The translations under genes and the position numbers were made by a program. From Bacteroidaceae bacterium (GTDB lineage Bacteria > Bacteroidota > Bacteroidia > Bacteroidales > Bacteroidaceae), in assembly GCA_024401275.1 (NCBI GenBank), contig JAKSLJ010000029.1, forward strand, positions 1 to 46,565: 46,565 nucleotides of DNA. The letters run 5' to 3'. The notes below the pieces were generated by a model, which ran no database searches, was not told the origin of the DNA, and worked only from the letters and a program-made list of their open reading frames with translations. Of the stretch, positions 24,201 to 32,104 are shown piece after piece; the stretch's first letter is position 1, and each line of letters starts with the position of its first letter.

Positions 24201-25732
24201 CCAAGAATGTCATTGCCGTCAATGGAAATGTAACCACACAGTTAAAGCGCGACTGGGGCATGAACGATGTTTGGAATCGCATCATTCTCCCTCGTTTCCA
24301 GAGAATGGAGGAGATAGACAGCGAACACAAGTACACTGCACTCTCTCGCGAAGGTCATCTCATTCCGCAGATGCCTATCCACATGAAACTGGAGAAGAAG
24401 CGCATAGACCATCGCCACCATGCTATGGATGCCATTGTCATAGCATGCTGTACACGCAGCCATGTCAACCTGCTCAGCAACGAGGCAGCAAAGTCTGGCA
24501 CTCGCTACGACCTTCAGCACAAACTCCGCGAGCACAGGATGGTAATTGTAAACGGCAGGGAGCGCAATGATTTTGGTGCATTCCTCAAACCTTGGGCTAC
24601 ATTCACTGAAGATGCCCAGCAAGTTCTTGAAAATGCCATCGTCAGCTTCAAGCAAGTAAACCGTATCCTTAACCGCACTTCAAACTACTATCAGCACTTC
24701 GTAGAGAAAGCTGATGGCAAGATGAAGAAGGAACTCGTTAAGCAGGAGAAGGGCGACCGCATGGCAATACGCAAGTCTCTGCATAAAGAGTCTGTTTATG
24801 GTCATGTCAATCTGCGCCGCATAAAAGAAGTTGCTCTTAAAGTTGCTCTCACTCGTGCAGCAGACATCGTTGACCGCGATATTCGTGATGCCATCACTCT
24901 TATGCTTGCTGAAGGCAAGAAACTCAAGGACATCAAGGCTTTCTTTGAGAAGGATAAGGACACCTGGGCAGACTTCAACGAGAAAAAGATTCCTATCTTC
25001 TATTTCTCTGATGAGGAAGACAAGAAATGCTATGCCATCCGAACTGCCATCGACGAAAGTTTCAACGAGAAGACCATACGCGAACAAGTCACAGATCTTG
25101 GCATTCAGGCTATCATGCTTCGACACCTTGCCAATCACGATGGCAAGCCAGCCGAGGCATTCTCTCCAGAAGGCATTGAGGAGATGAACCGCAACATCGT
25201 TGCTCTCAATGGTGGCAAGCAGCATAAACCAATCTATAAAGTTCGCAAGTACGAGAAAGCGCAGAAGTTTGCTGTCGGCGAAAGCGGAAACAAGAAGACC
25301 AAGTTCGTAGAGGGCGACAAGGGCAAGAATCTCTTCTTTGCAATATATGCTGACGAGGAAGGCAAGCGAGCTTTTGAAACTATCTCACTCATAGATGTCA
25401 TACATCGCATGAAAGAAGGACTGCCAGCCGTTCCTGAAGAAAGTGAAGGAAAGAAGCTACTTTTCTATCTTGAAGTGAACGACCTTGTCTATATTCCACG
25501 AGAAGAGGAAAAGGACAACATTGATTGGAACAATATTGACAAAACGAGGATTTACAAGTTTGTAAGTTGTGATAAAAAGGATGCTTATTTCATGCCTTGT
25601 CACTTTGCTAGTGCTATCGTAAACAAAGTTGAACTCGGTCCACTCAATAAGATTCTATCATTTAACGGACAGACAATTAAAAATACTTGTTTTCCATTCA
25701 AGGTTAATCGTTTAGGAATCATTCAGCCATGA
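21239..25732 (+). CDS. cas9: Type II-C CRISPR endonuclease Cas9 (large Bacteroidota form)
   Basis: A 1497-residue RNA-guided nuclease, large for type II-C and typical of Bacteroidota. RuvC-I is IIGLDLGTNSIGW with Asp8. The arginine-rich bridge helix is MKRGARRLRERFLLRRERLL. RuvC-II is IHIELGRE with Glu742. The HNH domain has YQIEHVIPQS with His873, and Asn887 and Asn896 in the usual later places. RuvC-III is DHRHHAMDAIVIA with His1061 and Asp1064. All nuclease residues are present, so both strands should be cut. The C-terminal 400 residues should hold the PAM-reading part; the PAM cannot be deduced. Its stop overlaps the cas1 start (ATGA). Confidence 0.97.
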   Translation: MKKIIGLDLGTNSIGWSVINSTDDNILTGIDDANSRIIPMTADILGNFEAGNSVSQTETRTMKRGARRLRERFLLRRERLLRILNHLNFLPSHFAKELDRYGKFNKDSEPKIAWNKEQGKNQFLFMDSFLEMVDDFGKANPSLIEGGKLVPYDWTLYYLRKKALTQKISREELAWVLLSFLQKRGYSQVAGLDETLEEEKQPKSREYFHKGKIMSITDTGQEFKKNKIFLVALADGLKGKLFRREKPDWEGETKDIIVTVALKDGKERMDESLNIPDCKFKIPTEAEWNEKWELVKKRTQNDISGSGKTVGSYIYDAILENPSQKIIGKLVRVVDREFYYDELHRILKAQCDFHSELQDRNLYEECISLLYPTNEAYRKSIEGRNFEYLIADDIILYQRPLKTKKSLIANCQYETMKGVDGKQYGLKCIAKSHPLFEEFRLWQWIANLRIFKREDTVDGKLTIDHDITGNLLPNKDAYAELFEWLSHKADISMENLLSFPGFNLEKRKREKLGAQYRWNYVEDKSFPCCTTRAKIADRLDKLNISEEVLTDSLLDNLWQILYSVSKKSELETAMRTFCLKNFPQTDAEEFAKVFSRFPSFDKDYGSYSAKAIKKLLPLMRMGKYWNADTIDSNTKDRIQKIIDGEFDESIQNRVRKKTIKLNQEEDFQGLPVWLACYVVYNRHSEAGEVQRWEKPEDIDAFIKTFKSQSLHNPIVEQITLETLKTVRDIWATYGKPSEIHIELGRELKKTNKEKERIMRQNAKNEIANLRAKAMLLELANPDMHVDNVRPYSPSQQELYRIYEDGVLNDSDIVIPDYITETLKKYEQSDRAKWPTHSEIIKYKCWLEQNYRSPYTGRVIPLSKLFTPAYQIEHVIPQSRYFDDSFSNKVICEEEVNQLKDSQLGYEFIKNHHGQKLSGGIEIFSIEAYEEFVKKHYGNDKRKMTNLLLEDIPEKFIARQMNDSRYISKLISNLLSNIVREKDEDGVVSKNVIAVNGNVTTQLKRDWGMNDVWNRIILPRFQRMEEIDSEHKYTALSREGHLIPQMPIHMKLEKKRIDHRHHAMDAIVIACCTRSHVNLLSNEAAKSGTRYDLQHKLREHRMVIVNGRERNDFGAFLKPWATFTEDAQQVLENAIVSFKQVNRILNRTSNYYQHFVEKADGKMKKELVKQEKGDRMAIRKSLHKESVYGHVNLRRIKEVALKVALTRAADIVDRDIRDAITLMLAEGKKLKDIKAFFEKDKDTWADFNEKKIPIFYFSDEEDKKCYAIRTAIDESFNEKTIREQVTDLGIQAIMLRHLANHDGKPAEAFSPEGIEEMNRNIVALNGGKQHKPIYKVRKYEKAQKFAVGESGNKKTKFVEGDKGKNLFFAIYADEEGKRAFETISLIDVIHRMKEGLPAVPEESEGKKLLFYLEVNDLVYIPREEEKDNIDWNNIDKTRIYKFVSCDKKDAYFMPCHFASAIVNKVELGPLNKILSFNGQTIKNTCFPFKVNRLGIIQP

Positions 25733-26637
25733 TAAAGAAGACACTTGCATTTGGCAATCCTGCCTATTTATCTCTCCGCGACCAGCAACTTGTCATCAAA
25801 TTCCCAGAGAAAGACAACAAGCCAGAGCGAACAATACCGATAGAGGACATCGGAGTAATCATCCTTGAGAATAAGCAGATTACTATTACGCATGGACTCA
25901 TATCGGCACTGGTAGATAACAACTGTGCTCTTATAACCTGCGACAACAACCAGCTACCTTCTGGTTTGATGATGCCACTATCGGTAAACACCGTTCAAAG
26001 TGAACGTTTCCATGACCAGATAACGGCTTCGCAACCACTGAAGAAACAGCTGTGGCAGCAAACTGTTCAATGCAAGATTCGCAATCAGGCTGCTGTGTTA
26101 CGAAAGATACATGGTCTGCCATGCAAGAACATGGCGGCATGGGCAAACGATGTTCGTAGCGGTGATGCTGACAATAAGGAGGCAAGAGCTGCTGCTTACT
26201 ATTGGAAGAACATGTTTCCTGACATTACAGCCTTCACTCGCGATCAGTTTGGAGAAGCACCTAATAACCTGCTGAACTATGGCTATGCCATACTGCGTGC
26301 AGTGGTTGCCCGTGCTCTCGTTTCAAGCGGAATGCTCCCAACCCTTGGCATCCATCATCATAATCGATACAATGCCTATTGTCTTGCCGATGACATTATG
26401 GAGCCATATCGTCCGTATGTTGATATGATAGTCCATCGCATCCATAGTAGTGGAATAAATTGTGAGCAGATGAATACAGAAATCAAACGCATGCTTCTGC
26501 AAATACCCACCACAGATGTAACTATAGAAGGCAAGCGAAGTCCACTGATGGTAGCTGTTTCTACAACAACATCCTCTCTATATAAGTGCTATTCAGGTGA
26601 ACTGCGCAAGATTCTTTATCCAGAAATAAGCGTATGA
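25729..26637 (+). CDS. cas1: Type II CRISPR integrase Cas1
   Basis: A 302-residue Cas1. The N-terminal beta domain (IPIEDIGVIILENKQITIT, then LVDNNCALITCDNNQLPSGLMMPL) is followed by the helical catalytic domain with LNYGYAILRAVVARALVSSGMLPTLGIHHHN and ADDIMEPYRPYVD, which supply the expected His and Glu metal ligands. Cas1 with Cas2 inserts new spacers. ATG overlaps the cas9 stop by 4 bp and its own stop overlaps cas2, so the three genes form one coupled operon. There is no csn2 or cas4, which fits subtype II-C. Confidence 0.96.
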   Translation: MIKKTLAFGNPAYLSLRDQQLVIKFPEKDNKPERTIPIEDIGVIILENKQITITHGLISALVDNNCALITCDNNQLPSGLMMPLSVNTVQSERFHDQITASQPLKKQLWQQTVQCKIRNQAAVLRKIHGLPCKNMAAWANDVRSGDADNKEARAAAYYWKNMFPDITAFTRDQFGEAPNNLLNYGYAILRAVVARALVSSGMLPTLGIHHHNRYNAYCLADDIMEPYRPYVDMIVHRIHSSGINCEQMNTEIKRMLLQIPTTDVTIEGKRSPLMVAVSTTTSSLYKCYSGELRKILYPEISV

Positions 26638-26975
26638 TAAGTGGCGAACGATTTTCCGAATATAGAGTTATGTGGGTTGTTGTATTCTTTGATTTGCCGG
26701 TTGACACGAAGAAAGCACGTCGCGAAGCAGCTCTCTTCAGAAAGAATCTTCTGAGAGATGGTTTCACCATGATGCAGTTTTCCATCTATGTGCGACATTG
26801 TGCAAGTAGTGAGAATGCTGCCGTACATACAAAACGCGTAAAGAACCTACTGCCAGAATACGGAAATGTCGTAATCTTCACCCTTACAGACAAACAATTT
26901 GCTCAGATGGAAGTCTTCTCCAGCAAACAGCAGAAAGAAAACAAATCTTACGGAGTACAATTAGAATTATTCTAA
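26634..26975 (+). CDS. cas2: CRISPR-associated Cas2
   Basis: A 113-residue Cas2 beginning MISGERFSEYRVMWVVVFFDLPV. It has the ferredoxin-like fold start with the conserved Asp in VVFFDLP, then FRKNLLRDGFTMMQFSIYVRHC and VVIFTLTDKQF. It forms the dimeric core of the Cas1-Cas2 integration complex. It is the last gene of the operon, followed 15 nt later by a hairpin terminator and then the array. Confidence 0.96.
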   Translation: MISGERFSEYRVMWVVVFFDLPVDTKKARREAALFRKNLLRDGFTMMQFSIYVRHCASSENAAVHTKRVKNLLPEYGNVVIFTLTDKQFAQMEVFSSKQQKENKSYGVQLELF

Positions 26976-26990
26976 ATCCCTATACCCAGC

Positions 26991-27021
26991 AAAAATGCCC
27001 GCCAAAAGGCGAGCATTTTTT
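26991..27021 (+). terminator. Terminator of the cas operon
   Basis: AAAAATGC-C-GCC / GGC-G-AGCATTTTTT: a hairpin with a GC-rich stem flanked by A and T runs, so it can stop the cas mRNA rightward and also transcripts arriving leftward from the array. Confidence 0.88.
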
Positions 27022-27072
27022 AATTCTAAATCCTTTGCAAGTACCTAAATATCACCTCATTACAGTAAGTCG

Positions 27073-28649
27073 GTTGTTTTTGCGGGTGCAAAGGTACGAA
27101 TTTCTAAGCAATTCACAACCTAAGTTGAACCGCTACGACAAGTCCCCTAGTTGTTTTTGCGGGTGCAAAGGTACGAATTTCTAAGCAATTCACAACAGTT
27201 TCTCAAGCCAGTTGTTCTTGGCGGTGGTTGTTTTTGCGGGTGCAAAGGTACGAATTTCTAAGCAATTCACAACGAGAAGGGATGATACTTGATATTGCAG
27301 TCGGTTGTTTTTGCGGGTGCAAAGGTACGAATTTCTAAGCAATTCACAACATGTTTGATGGTAGCCAGTATGACCGTATAGTTGTTTTTGCGGGTGCAAA
27401 GGTACGAATTTCTAAGCAATTCACAACACAACTGAGAAGACAATATCGCCGACTTTGTTGTTTTTGCGGGTGCAAAGGTACGAATTTCTAAGCAATTCAC
27501 AACAGCCTTGTGAGTGGTAACCTGGTTAATGTGTTGTTTTTGCGGGTGCAAAGGTACGAATTTCTAAGCAATTCACAACCAGATGAAAAGATGGCTAACA
27601 GTTCTTCAGTTGTTTTTGCGGGTGCAAAGGTACGAATTTCTAAGCAATTCACAACATACTTATATTGGTCAAGATGATGATATTGTTGTTTTTGCGGGTG
27701 CAAAGGTACGAATTTCTAAGCAATTCACAACCACTGTTTGCGCCGTTTGCTACTTTGCCGGTTGTTTTTGCGGGTGCAAAGGTACGAATTTCTAAGCAAT
27801 TCACAACAAAAAAACTTTTCATAGTTTGAACGAGTTTGTTGTTTTTGCGGGTGCAAAGGTACGAATTTCTAAGCAATTCACAACCATAACGAGAAGAAGG
27901 AATTGAGTTGTTGAGTTGTTTTTGCGGGTGCAAAGGTACGAATTTCTAAGCAATTCACAACCTAATTATGTGTAAATTAACTAATGGTGCTGTTGTTTTT
28001 GCGGGTGCAAAGGTACGAATTTCTAAGCAATTCACAACATTTATCGATATCTTGACCTCTCTTTTGCGTTGTTTTTGCGGGTGCAAAGGTACGAATTTCT
28101 AAGCAATTCACAACAATAGCTCCGAGGTTACTAATCTTGGCGAGTTGTTTTTGCGGGTGCAAAGGTACGAATTTCTAAGCAATTCACAACATTTGGTTTG
28201 AAGCTTGACCCCAGCCGCCGTTGTTTTTGCGGGTGCAAAGGTACGAATTTCTAAGCAATTCACAACTTGCAACACTAACTGTAGGTAACTTATCTAGTTG
28301 TTTTTGCGGGTGCAAAGGTACGAATTTCTAAGCAATTCACAACTAGATGAGGATTATACAACAGAAGGTCAAGGTTGTTTTTGCGGGTGCAAAGGTACGA
28401 ATTTCTAAGCAATTCACAACGTTGGAAGCGACAAGGTAACACTCTGCCGGTTGTTTTTGCGGGTGCAAAGGTACGAATTTCTAAGCAATTCACAACAGGA
28501 GCATGGCGATGGCTGCGATGACGATGTTGTTTTTGCGGGTGCAAAGGTACGAATTTCTAAGCAATTCACAACGAACAGCACCGGCGTAGTATTACCAAAC
28601 GGTTGTTTTTGCGGGTGCAAAGGTACGAATTTCCAAGCAATTCACAAAC
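27073..28649 (-). CRISPR. Type II-C CRISPR array, 21 repeats and 20 spacers, transcribed leftward
   Basis: Twenty-one 47-bp repeats (first 27073-27119) separated by 20 spacers of 29 or 30 bp. The first 20 repeats look identical; the last (28602-28649) has a T-to-C change and an extra A near its end. Read on the minus strand, each repeat starts GTTGTGAATTGC, complementary to the tracrRNA, which sets the crRNA direction. Each repeat also has TTG at positions 2-4, 19 nt, then TACCTTTG, a full promoter. All spacers look unique. The flank 27022-27072 is AT-rich and next to cas2; the right flank 28650-28800 has no obvious gene. Confidence 0.98.
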
Positions 28650-28812
28650 ATACAAGAGAATTATTGTTTGTTTGCTGTGATCTTCCAAGGTTCTTTAACT
28701 CACAGAGATGTGTAAAAATGGTCCTGACAAAGGTGATATAATCCGTTTGACCTGGTGTTATATTCTGTATTCTTCGGTCTAAGAATTCATCTCCTTTGGT
28801 GAAACAGTTCAT

Positions 28813-28894
28813 TTTCTTATAAGAAATAAAAATTTTTCTTATAAGAAAAAATATTTTTTCTAGTAAGAAACTATACCTGTTTCTAGTAAGAAAA
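28813..28894. repeat. Four short palindromes (TTTCTTATAAGAAA type)
   Basis: Two perfect palindromes TTTCTTATAAGAAA (28813-28826, 28835-28848) and two near-palindromes TTTCTAGTAAGAAA (about 28857-28870 and 28880-28893). They have centres about 22-23 bp apart, roughly two helical turns, which suits a cooperative DNA-binding protein. No gene starts next to them on either side. Confidence 0.7.
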
Positions 28895-28899
28895 TAGAT

Positions 28900-28965
28900 C
28901 GTCCGCCTTGGTGGGAGGTTTCGTCCGCCTTGGTGAAAGTTTTCGTCCGCCTTGGTGGGAGGTTT
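28900..28965. repeat. 22-bp direct repeat, three units
   Basis: Three adjacent 22-bp units, each starting CGTCCGCCTTGGTG; units 1 and 3 are nearly identical and unit 2 differs in its second half. The remainder of 28650-29095 shows no gene, only AT-rich sequence and CACGAATT/ATTCGTG words. Confidence 0.85.
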
Positions 28966-29095
28966 TGAGTTAAGGGACGGTTCTCTGTATCAACACGAAT
29001 TCTGGTTTCTCCTTATATTCGTATTATTCGTGAAAATTCGTAGTTAAAGCATTGCGGGGGACAACACATATATAGTTTCCAAATTCTAAAAGACT

Positions 29096-29134
29096 ATCCC
29101 CCGACAACCTTGAATTCAAGTGCTGTCGGGGGAT
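29096..29134. terminator. Strong bidirectional terminator
   Basis: An 11-bp perfect stem ATCCCCCGACA/TGTCGGGGGAT. Its 17-nt loop contains the palindrome CTTGAATTCAAG. It is followed by TTTTTG on the plus strand and by AGTCTTTT on the minus strand. It ends the unit containing the 55-aa peptide (minus strand). Confidence 0.85.
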
Positions 29135-29200
29135 TTTTGTTTATTATTCGCCAAAAAACGCAAACAAACGAAAAATCTCTTGTATGTTTGTTGGGTGAGT

Positions 29201-29368
29201 TTAATCGCCGTAGTTGTCGCCATCGCCGTCGTCAAACACTCCGGAGAATTGCTTGCTGCGAGCGTCTTCTGGGTTTACGGGAATGTCCGAGCCGGACAGT
29301 GCGACCAACAGTGCCTCTGCCTCTTGCTTTATTGTCTCTGTCAGTGGTTTTATATATTGCTTTTTCAT
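29201..29368 (-). CDS. 55-aa acidic peptide with MKKQYI leader (family copy 1)
   Basis: The ATG at 29368 gives a 55-residue peptide starting MKKQYIKPLTETIKQEAEAL and ending FDDGDGDNYGD. A longer frame to 29413 exists, but the paralogue at 32105-32281 starts at the same Met, so this start is chosen. The two peptides share MKKQYI-PL-ETIK-EA-(x)2-(L/I)L and then diverge into unrelated acidic tails. It lies downstream of the 600-aa secreted protein on the same strand. The pattern (constant N-terminus, variable C-terminus) resembles peptide precursors, but no processing enzyme is nearby. The function is unknown. Confidence 0.65.
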   Translation of the reverse strand: MKKQYIKPLTETIKQEAEALLVALSGSDIPVNPEDARSKQFSGVFDDGDGDNYGD

Positions 29369-29517
29369 AATCTTGTTTCTTTTTTTTGAACACGAATTAT
29401 CACGAATTACCACAAATTATTCATTAATTAATTTATGATAAAATTTATGGACATTTATGGAAATTCGTGTTTGCCGAAGGCCTTACCTTTATTCGTAAAT
29501 TCTTAAATTCTTGATCT

Positions 29518-31320
29518 TTACTTCTTCAAATATCGTTTTCCGTTCTTGATCACGATGCCGCGATAGTTCTCGTCAACCTTCTGTCCTGCGAGGTTGTAGT
29601 AATTCTGCATTCCGCATTCTGCATTCTGCATTAACTCAATGTTCGTTGCTTCGCCACCATCCACTGTGAAGCGCATAGCCTTTGCGCCAGCCTCGGAAGC
29701 TGGGAAGTAGCAGCGGAAGCCCCTCATCGTGCCCGAGTTCGCTGGGTTCACTGTTGTGCCGGAGCCGATGACCTTGCAGCCAGCGCCAAGTTCAGTTGGA
29801 CTATAGACACCCACGAAAGCTCCGTCGGTTGCAGGTTCACCTGTCTTTAAAGTTACACCATAAAACATTGGGTAGTCGATGTTACTGTCCACCCTTACAA
29901 TGTATGCCTTGCCAGCTTCGATAGCCGATACGGTTTTGAACTTGTATGTATCGCCCTCAATATTACTGAATTCAGCAACCTGGGCAAACATTGAGATGTC
30001 CGTCACATCGAATGGCAAGCAGAGAGAGTACCAGCCGTCGGCATCGAAACTGCGCATGAGTCTTACAGCGACAGGGGTGAAATCTACCGGAACGTTAAGT
30101 GCACAGTCGTCAATTAGTCTTAAATCGTCTTCATCAGGTGCAATCCATTTGCCATCTTGCTTTTCCAATACCACAAACCAGTATGGTTCCCCTGCCGTCC
30201 TTATAGCCTTCCTGTCTGTAGCGGGAGTGTGGCATTTGTCGCAGAGATACGAATAGAGACATGTTGTACCTTCGTCAGGATCCTCTGCCAGATGCTTCTT
30301 GTCGTAGCTGTGCTTACACTCAAAGTGGATTGTATATTCGTGATAGTTGTCTGCTTCCTCGCTGATGTTTTCTCCCTTGACTGTGATGGTCAATACGGAA
30401 GTTTCTTCATTGAATGATGTTTCGATTGTTGCTGCCTTGCCATTGGAAGTGAGATCGCCAAGAAGGCTTTCGTCATAATTCCCAGAAATTGTGGCAGAAT
30501 TATTTTCGTCAAAAGAAACAGTAGAACCGTTGTAAGTGGCTGATTCGAGCTCTGAGTAATAGAGCATCTTCATGTCGTCCACATACATGTAATCAGCTTC
30601 ATTGCCATCACCACCCGTTTCACAAGTGGCGATATTTACCAAAGAATAAGCTGGTGCAGATTCAGAGGAATAAGTGAAAGGAATCGTGTATTCTGTCCAT
30701 TTGTCTTTTGCAGGGATTGAGGCATTCTTAGCTCGTGCCACCAACTCTGCCGTATTGGCGTTTTCTGGAGACTGGAATCTTTTTTCCGTCATATCACCAA
30801 CAAGGTTTACCTCTACAAATCCCGGCTTTGTTCCGTTGAACTTTATCCATACGCTCACAGCATCAGGATGACCAGTAAACTTCATGGCCTGATTTTCACG
30901 AGCTGTGTTGATATAGTTATAGTTTTTTTTGGTGTCGCTAGGACTTGTGCCACCCATGTTGACACAGCCATTAGTAAGGTTGCCTTGAGAAACGAACAGA
31001 ACAGTATTGAACTGTAACACGTTGCGTGATGTAAGCTTCGCGCTATAGTTTCCACTTGAAAGTGGCGGCGTATCAGTTGACTGCTCCAACTGGATATAAC
31101 CTACCATAGACTTAAGGTTTCCTGTTCCATCAAGGTAAGAACTCCAATTCACTGGTTCTTGACCTGTTCTTCCACTGTAGGAGACATTTTCCCAAGTCTC
31201 AAAATCGGAATTTGCCAACTGATACTGCGCATTGGCAGTAGCGCTTCCGAGCAATGCCATAAGGAGAAGCATAAAGCTTCTGAGCTGTTTGAATTGCTTT
31301 GTAGTAAATAGTCTTTTCAT
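29518..31320 (-). CDS. Secreted PCMD-like protein with Prevotella-type C-terminal tail
   Basis: A 600-residue exported protein. The signal peptide is about residues 12-32 (FMLLLMALLGSATANA-Q). Residues about 33-255, from YQLANSDFETWE to YMYVDDMKMLYYS, follow the pattern of the putative carbohydrate metabolism domain (PCMD), a beta-sandwich in Bacteroidota surface proteins. A second beta-rich region and a WYSLCLPFDVTD module follow. The C-terminus YYNLAGQKVDENYRGIVIKNGKRYLKK resembles sorting tails of type IX secretion cargo. Just before this tail sits QNAECGMQN, encoded by a 7-bp DNA repeat. The leader of about 230 nt contains a dispersed repeat. Confidence 0.75.
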   Translation of the reverse strand: MKRLFTTKQFKQLRSFMLLLMALLGSATANAQYQLANSDFETWENVSYSGRTGQEPVNWSSYLDGTGNLKSMVGYIQLEQSTDTPPLSSGNYSAKLTSRNVLQFNTVLFVSQGNLTNGCVNMGGTSPSDTKKNYNYINTARENQAMKFTGHPDAVSVWIKFNGTKPGFVEVNLVGDMTEKRFQSPENANTAELVARAKNASIPAKDKWTEYTIPFTYSSESAPAYSLVNIATCETGGDGNEADYMYVDDMKMLYYSELESATYNGSTVSFDENNSATISGNYDESLLGDLTSNGKAATIETSFNEETSVLTITVKGENISEEADNYHEYTIHFECKHSYDKKHLAEDPDEGTTCLYSYLCDKCHTPATDRKAIRTAGEPYWFVVLEKQDGKWIAPDEDDLRLIDDCALNVPVDFTPVAVRLMRSFDADGWYSLCLPFDVTDISMFAQVAEFSNIEGDTYKFKTVSAIEAGKAYIVRVDSNIDYPMFYGVTLKTGEPATDGAFVGVYSPTELGAGCKVIGSGTTVNPANSGTMRGFRCYFPASEAGAKAMRFTVDGGEATNIELMQNAECGMQNYYNLAGQKVDENYRGIVIKNGKRYLKK

Positions 31321-31334
31321 ATTTTTGGGTTATT

Positions 31335-31530
31335 TTATCTTTATATAGTTTTAACGCGATTTACATGAAATTATATTTTTTATTTTAACGCGAAACGAAG
31401 TTCGGCGGCGCGAAGCGGAAAGTCAATTGCCGTGAATTAAACGTAAATTTACGATAATTTTAATTTTTAATTTACGATAATTTACGTGACATTTGCGATA
31501 ATTTACGTTCGCCGAAGGCTTTATCTTTTT
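31335..31530 (+). repeat. Dispersed mosaic repeat, partial copy
   Basis: Holds the TTTTAACGCGATTTACATG module, AATTTACGATAATTTTA repeats, GTGACATTTGCGATAATTTA and TTCGCCGAAGGCTTTATC, in the order seen in the full copies, but lacks the CACAGATGAGAT and (CAAA)n ends. It lies in the leader of the PCMD-like gene. Confidence 0.75.
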
Positions 31531-31554
31531 GCGCGCGTTATTATAATTCGCGTG

Positions 31555-31562
31555 CAAAGATA
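31555..31562 (-). promoter_or_regulatory. -7 element for the PCMD-like gene
   Basis: TATCTTTG on the minus strand, about 235 nt before the ATG at 31320. No good -33 box at 19-21 nt. Confidence 0.5.
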
Positions 31563-31682
31563 CAAAAAAGTTTTTTATATGGACATTGCAAAATGTACAA
31601 ATCTGCCGTAAAGCCTTCATTCTGTACGTTTTGCAAGCTTTTTCCGTACATTTTGCAAGCTTTCTCCCCCCACTTTTCCGAA

Positions 31683-32008
31683 AAAACGCAAACAAACAAA
31701 CGAAAAATCTCTTTGATCTCGGCTTGGGGCTCCCGCAGATCTCACTGATAACCACAGATGAGATTTTTTATTTTAACGCAAATTACCGGAGTCCGCGCAT
31801 TTGTGTTTGTTATTTTAACGCGAATTGCCGCGAATTAAACGTAAATTTACGTTAATTTATATTTTTTAATTTACGATAATTAACGTGACATTTGCGATAA
31901 TTTACGTTTGCCGAAGGCTTTTGCTCCCACACTATCTGTGTAAATCTGAGAAATCTGTGGGGAAATAGCCAAAACGCAAACAAACAAACAAACAAACGAA
32001 AAAAATGT
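31683..32008 (+). repeat. Dispersed mosaic intergenic repeat (copy 2, full)
   Basis: Begins with a (CAAA)3 cassette ending CGAAAAATCTCTTTGAT, then GGCTTGGGGCTCCCGCAGAT, ACTGATAACCACAGATGAG, TTTTAACGC modules, AATTTACG repeats, TTTGCCGAAGGCTTTTGC, TATCTGTGTAAATCTGAG, and a second (CAAA)5 cassette. The order matches the inverted copy at 16180-16440. No gene is seen in 31563-32104. Confidence 0.85.
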
Positions 32009-32022
32009 CTTGTTATAAAAGG

Positions 32023-32061
32023 AATCTCCGCACCGTAGCGATACGATGCGGAGATTTTTGT
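32023..32061. terminator. Terminator after the C10 protease unit
   Basis: A 10-bp stem AATCTCCGCA/TGCGGAGATT with a 14-nt loop, followed by TTTG on the plus strand; on the minus strand it follows the 58-aa peptide gene by about 50 nt and is followed by CTTTTATAAC. Confidence 0.75.
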
Positions 32062-32104
32062 TATTCCACTAGTTTTGCTTAAGCAAATTCCATCTCAGAG
32101 AGGA

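Noticed and set aside
21239-26975. A csn2 or cas4 gene, which would make the locus II-A or II-B
   Set aside because: cas9, cas1 and cas2 overlap directly and only the terminator and array follow.
27190-28741. A set of 60-100 aa frames with repeated MHPQKQ and CELLRNSYLCTRKNN phrases
   Set aside because: They are translations of the 47-bp CRISPR repeat and spacers, not genes.
28650-29095. A possible gene between the CRISPR array and the terminator at 29096
   Set aside because: No frame of useful length with protein-like composition; only repeats and AT-rich DNA.
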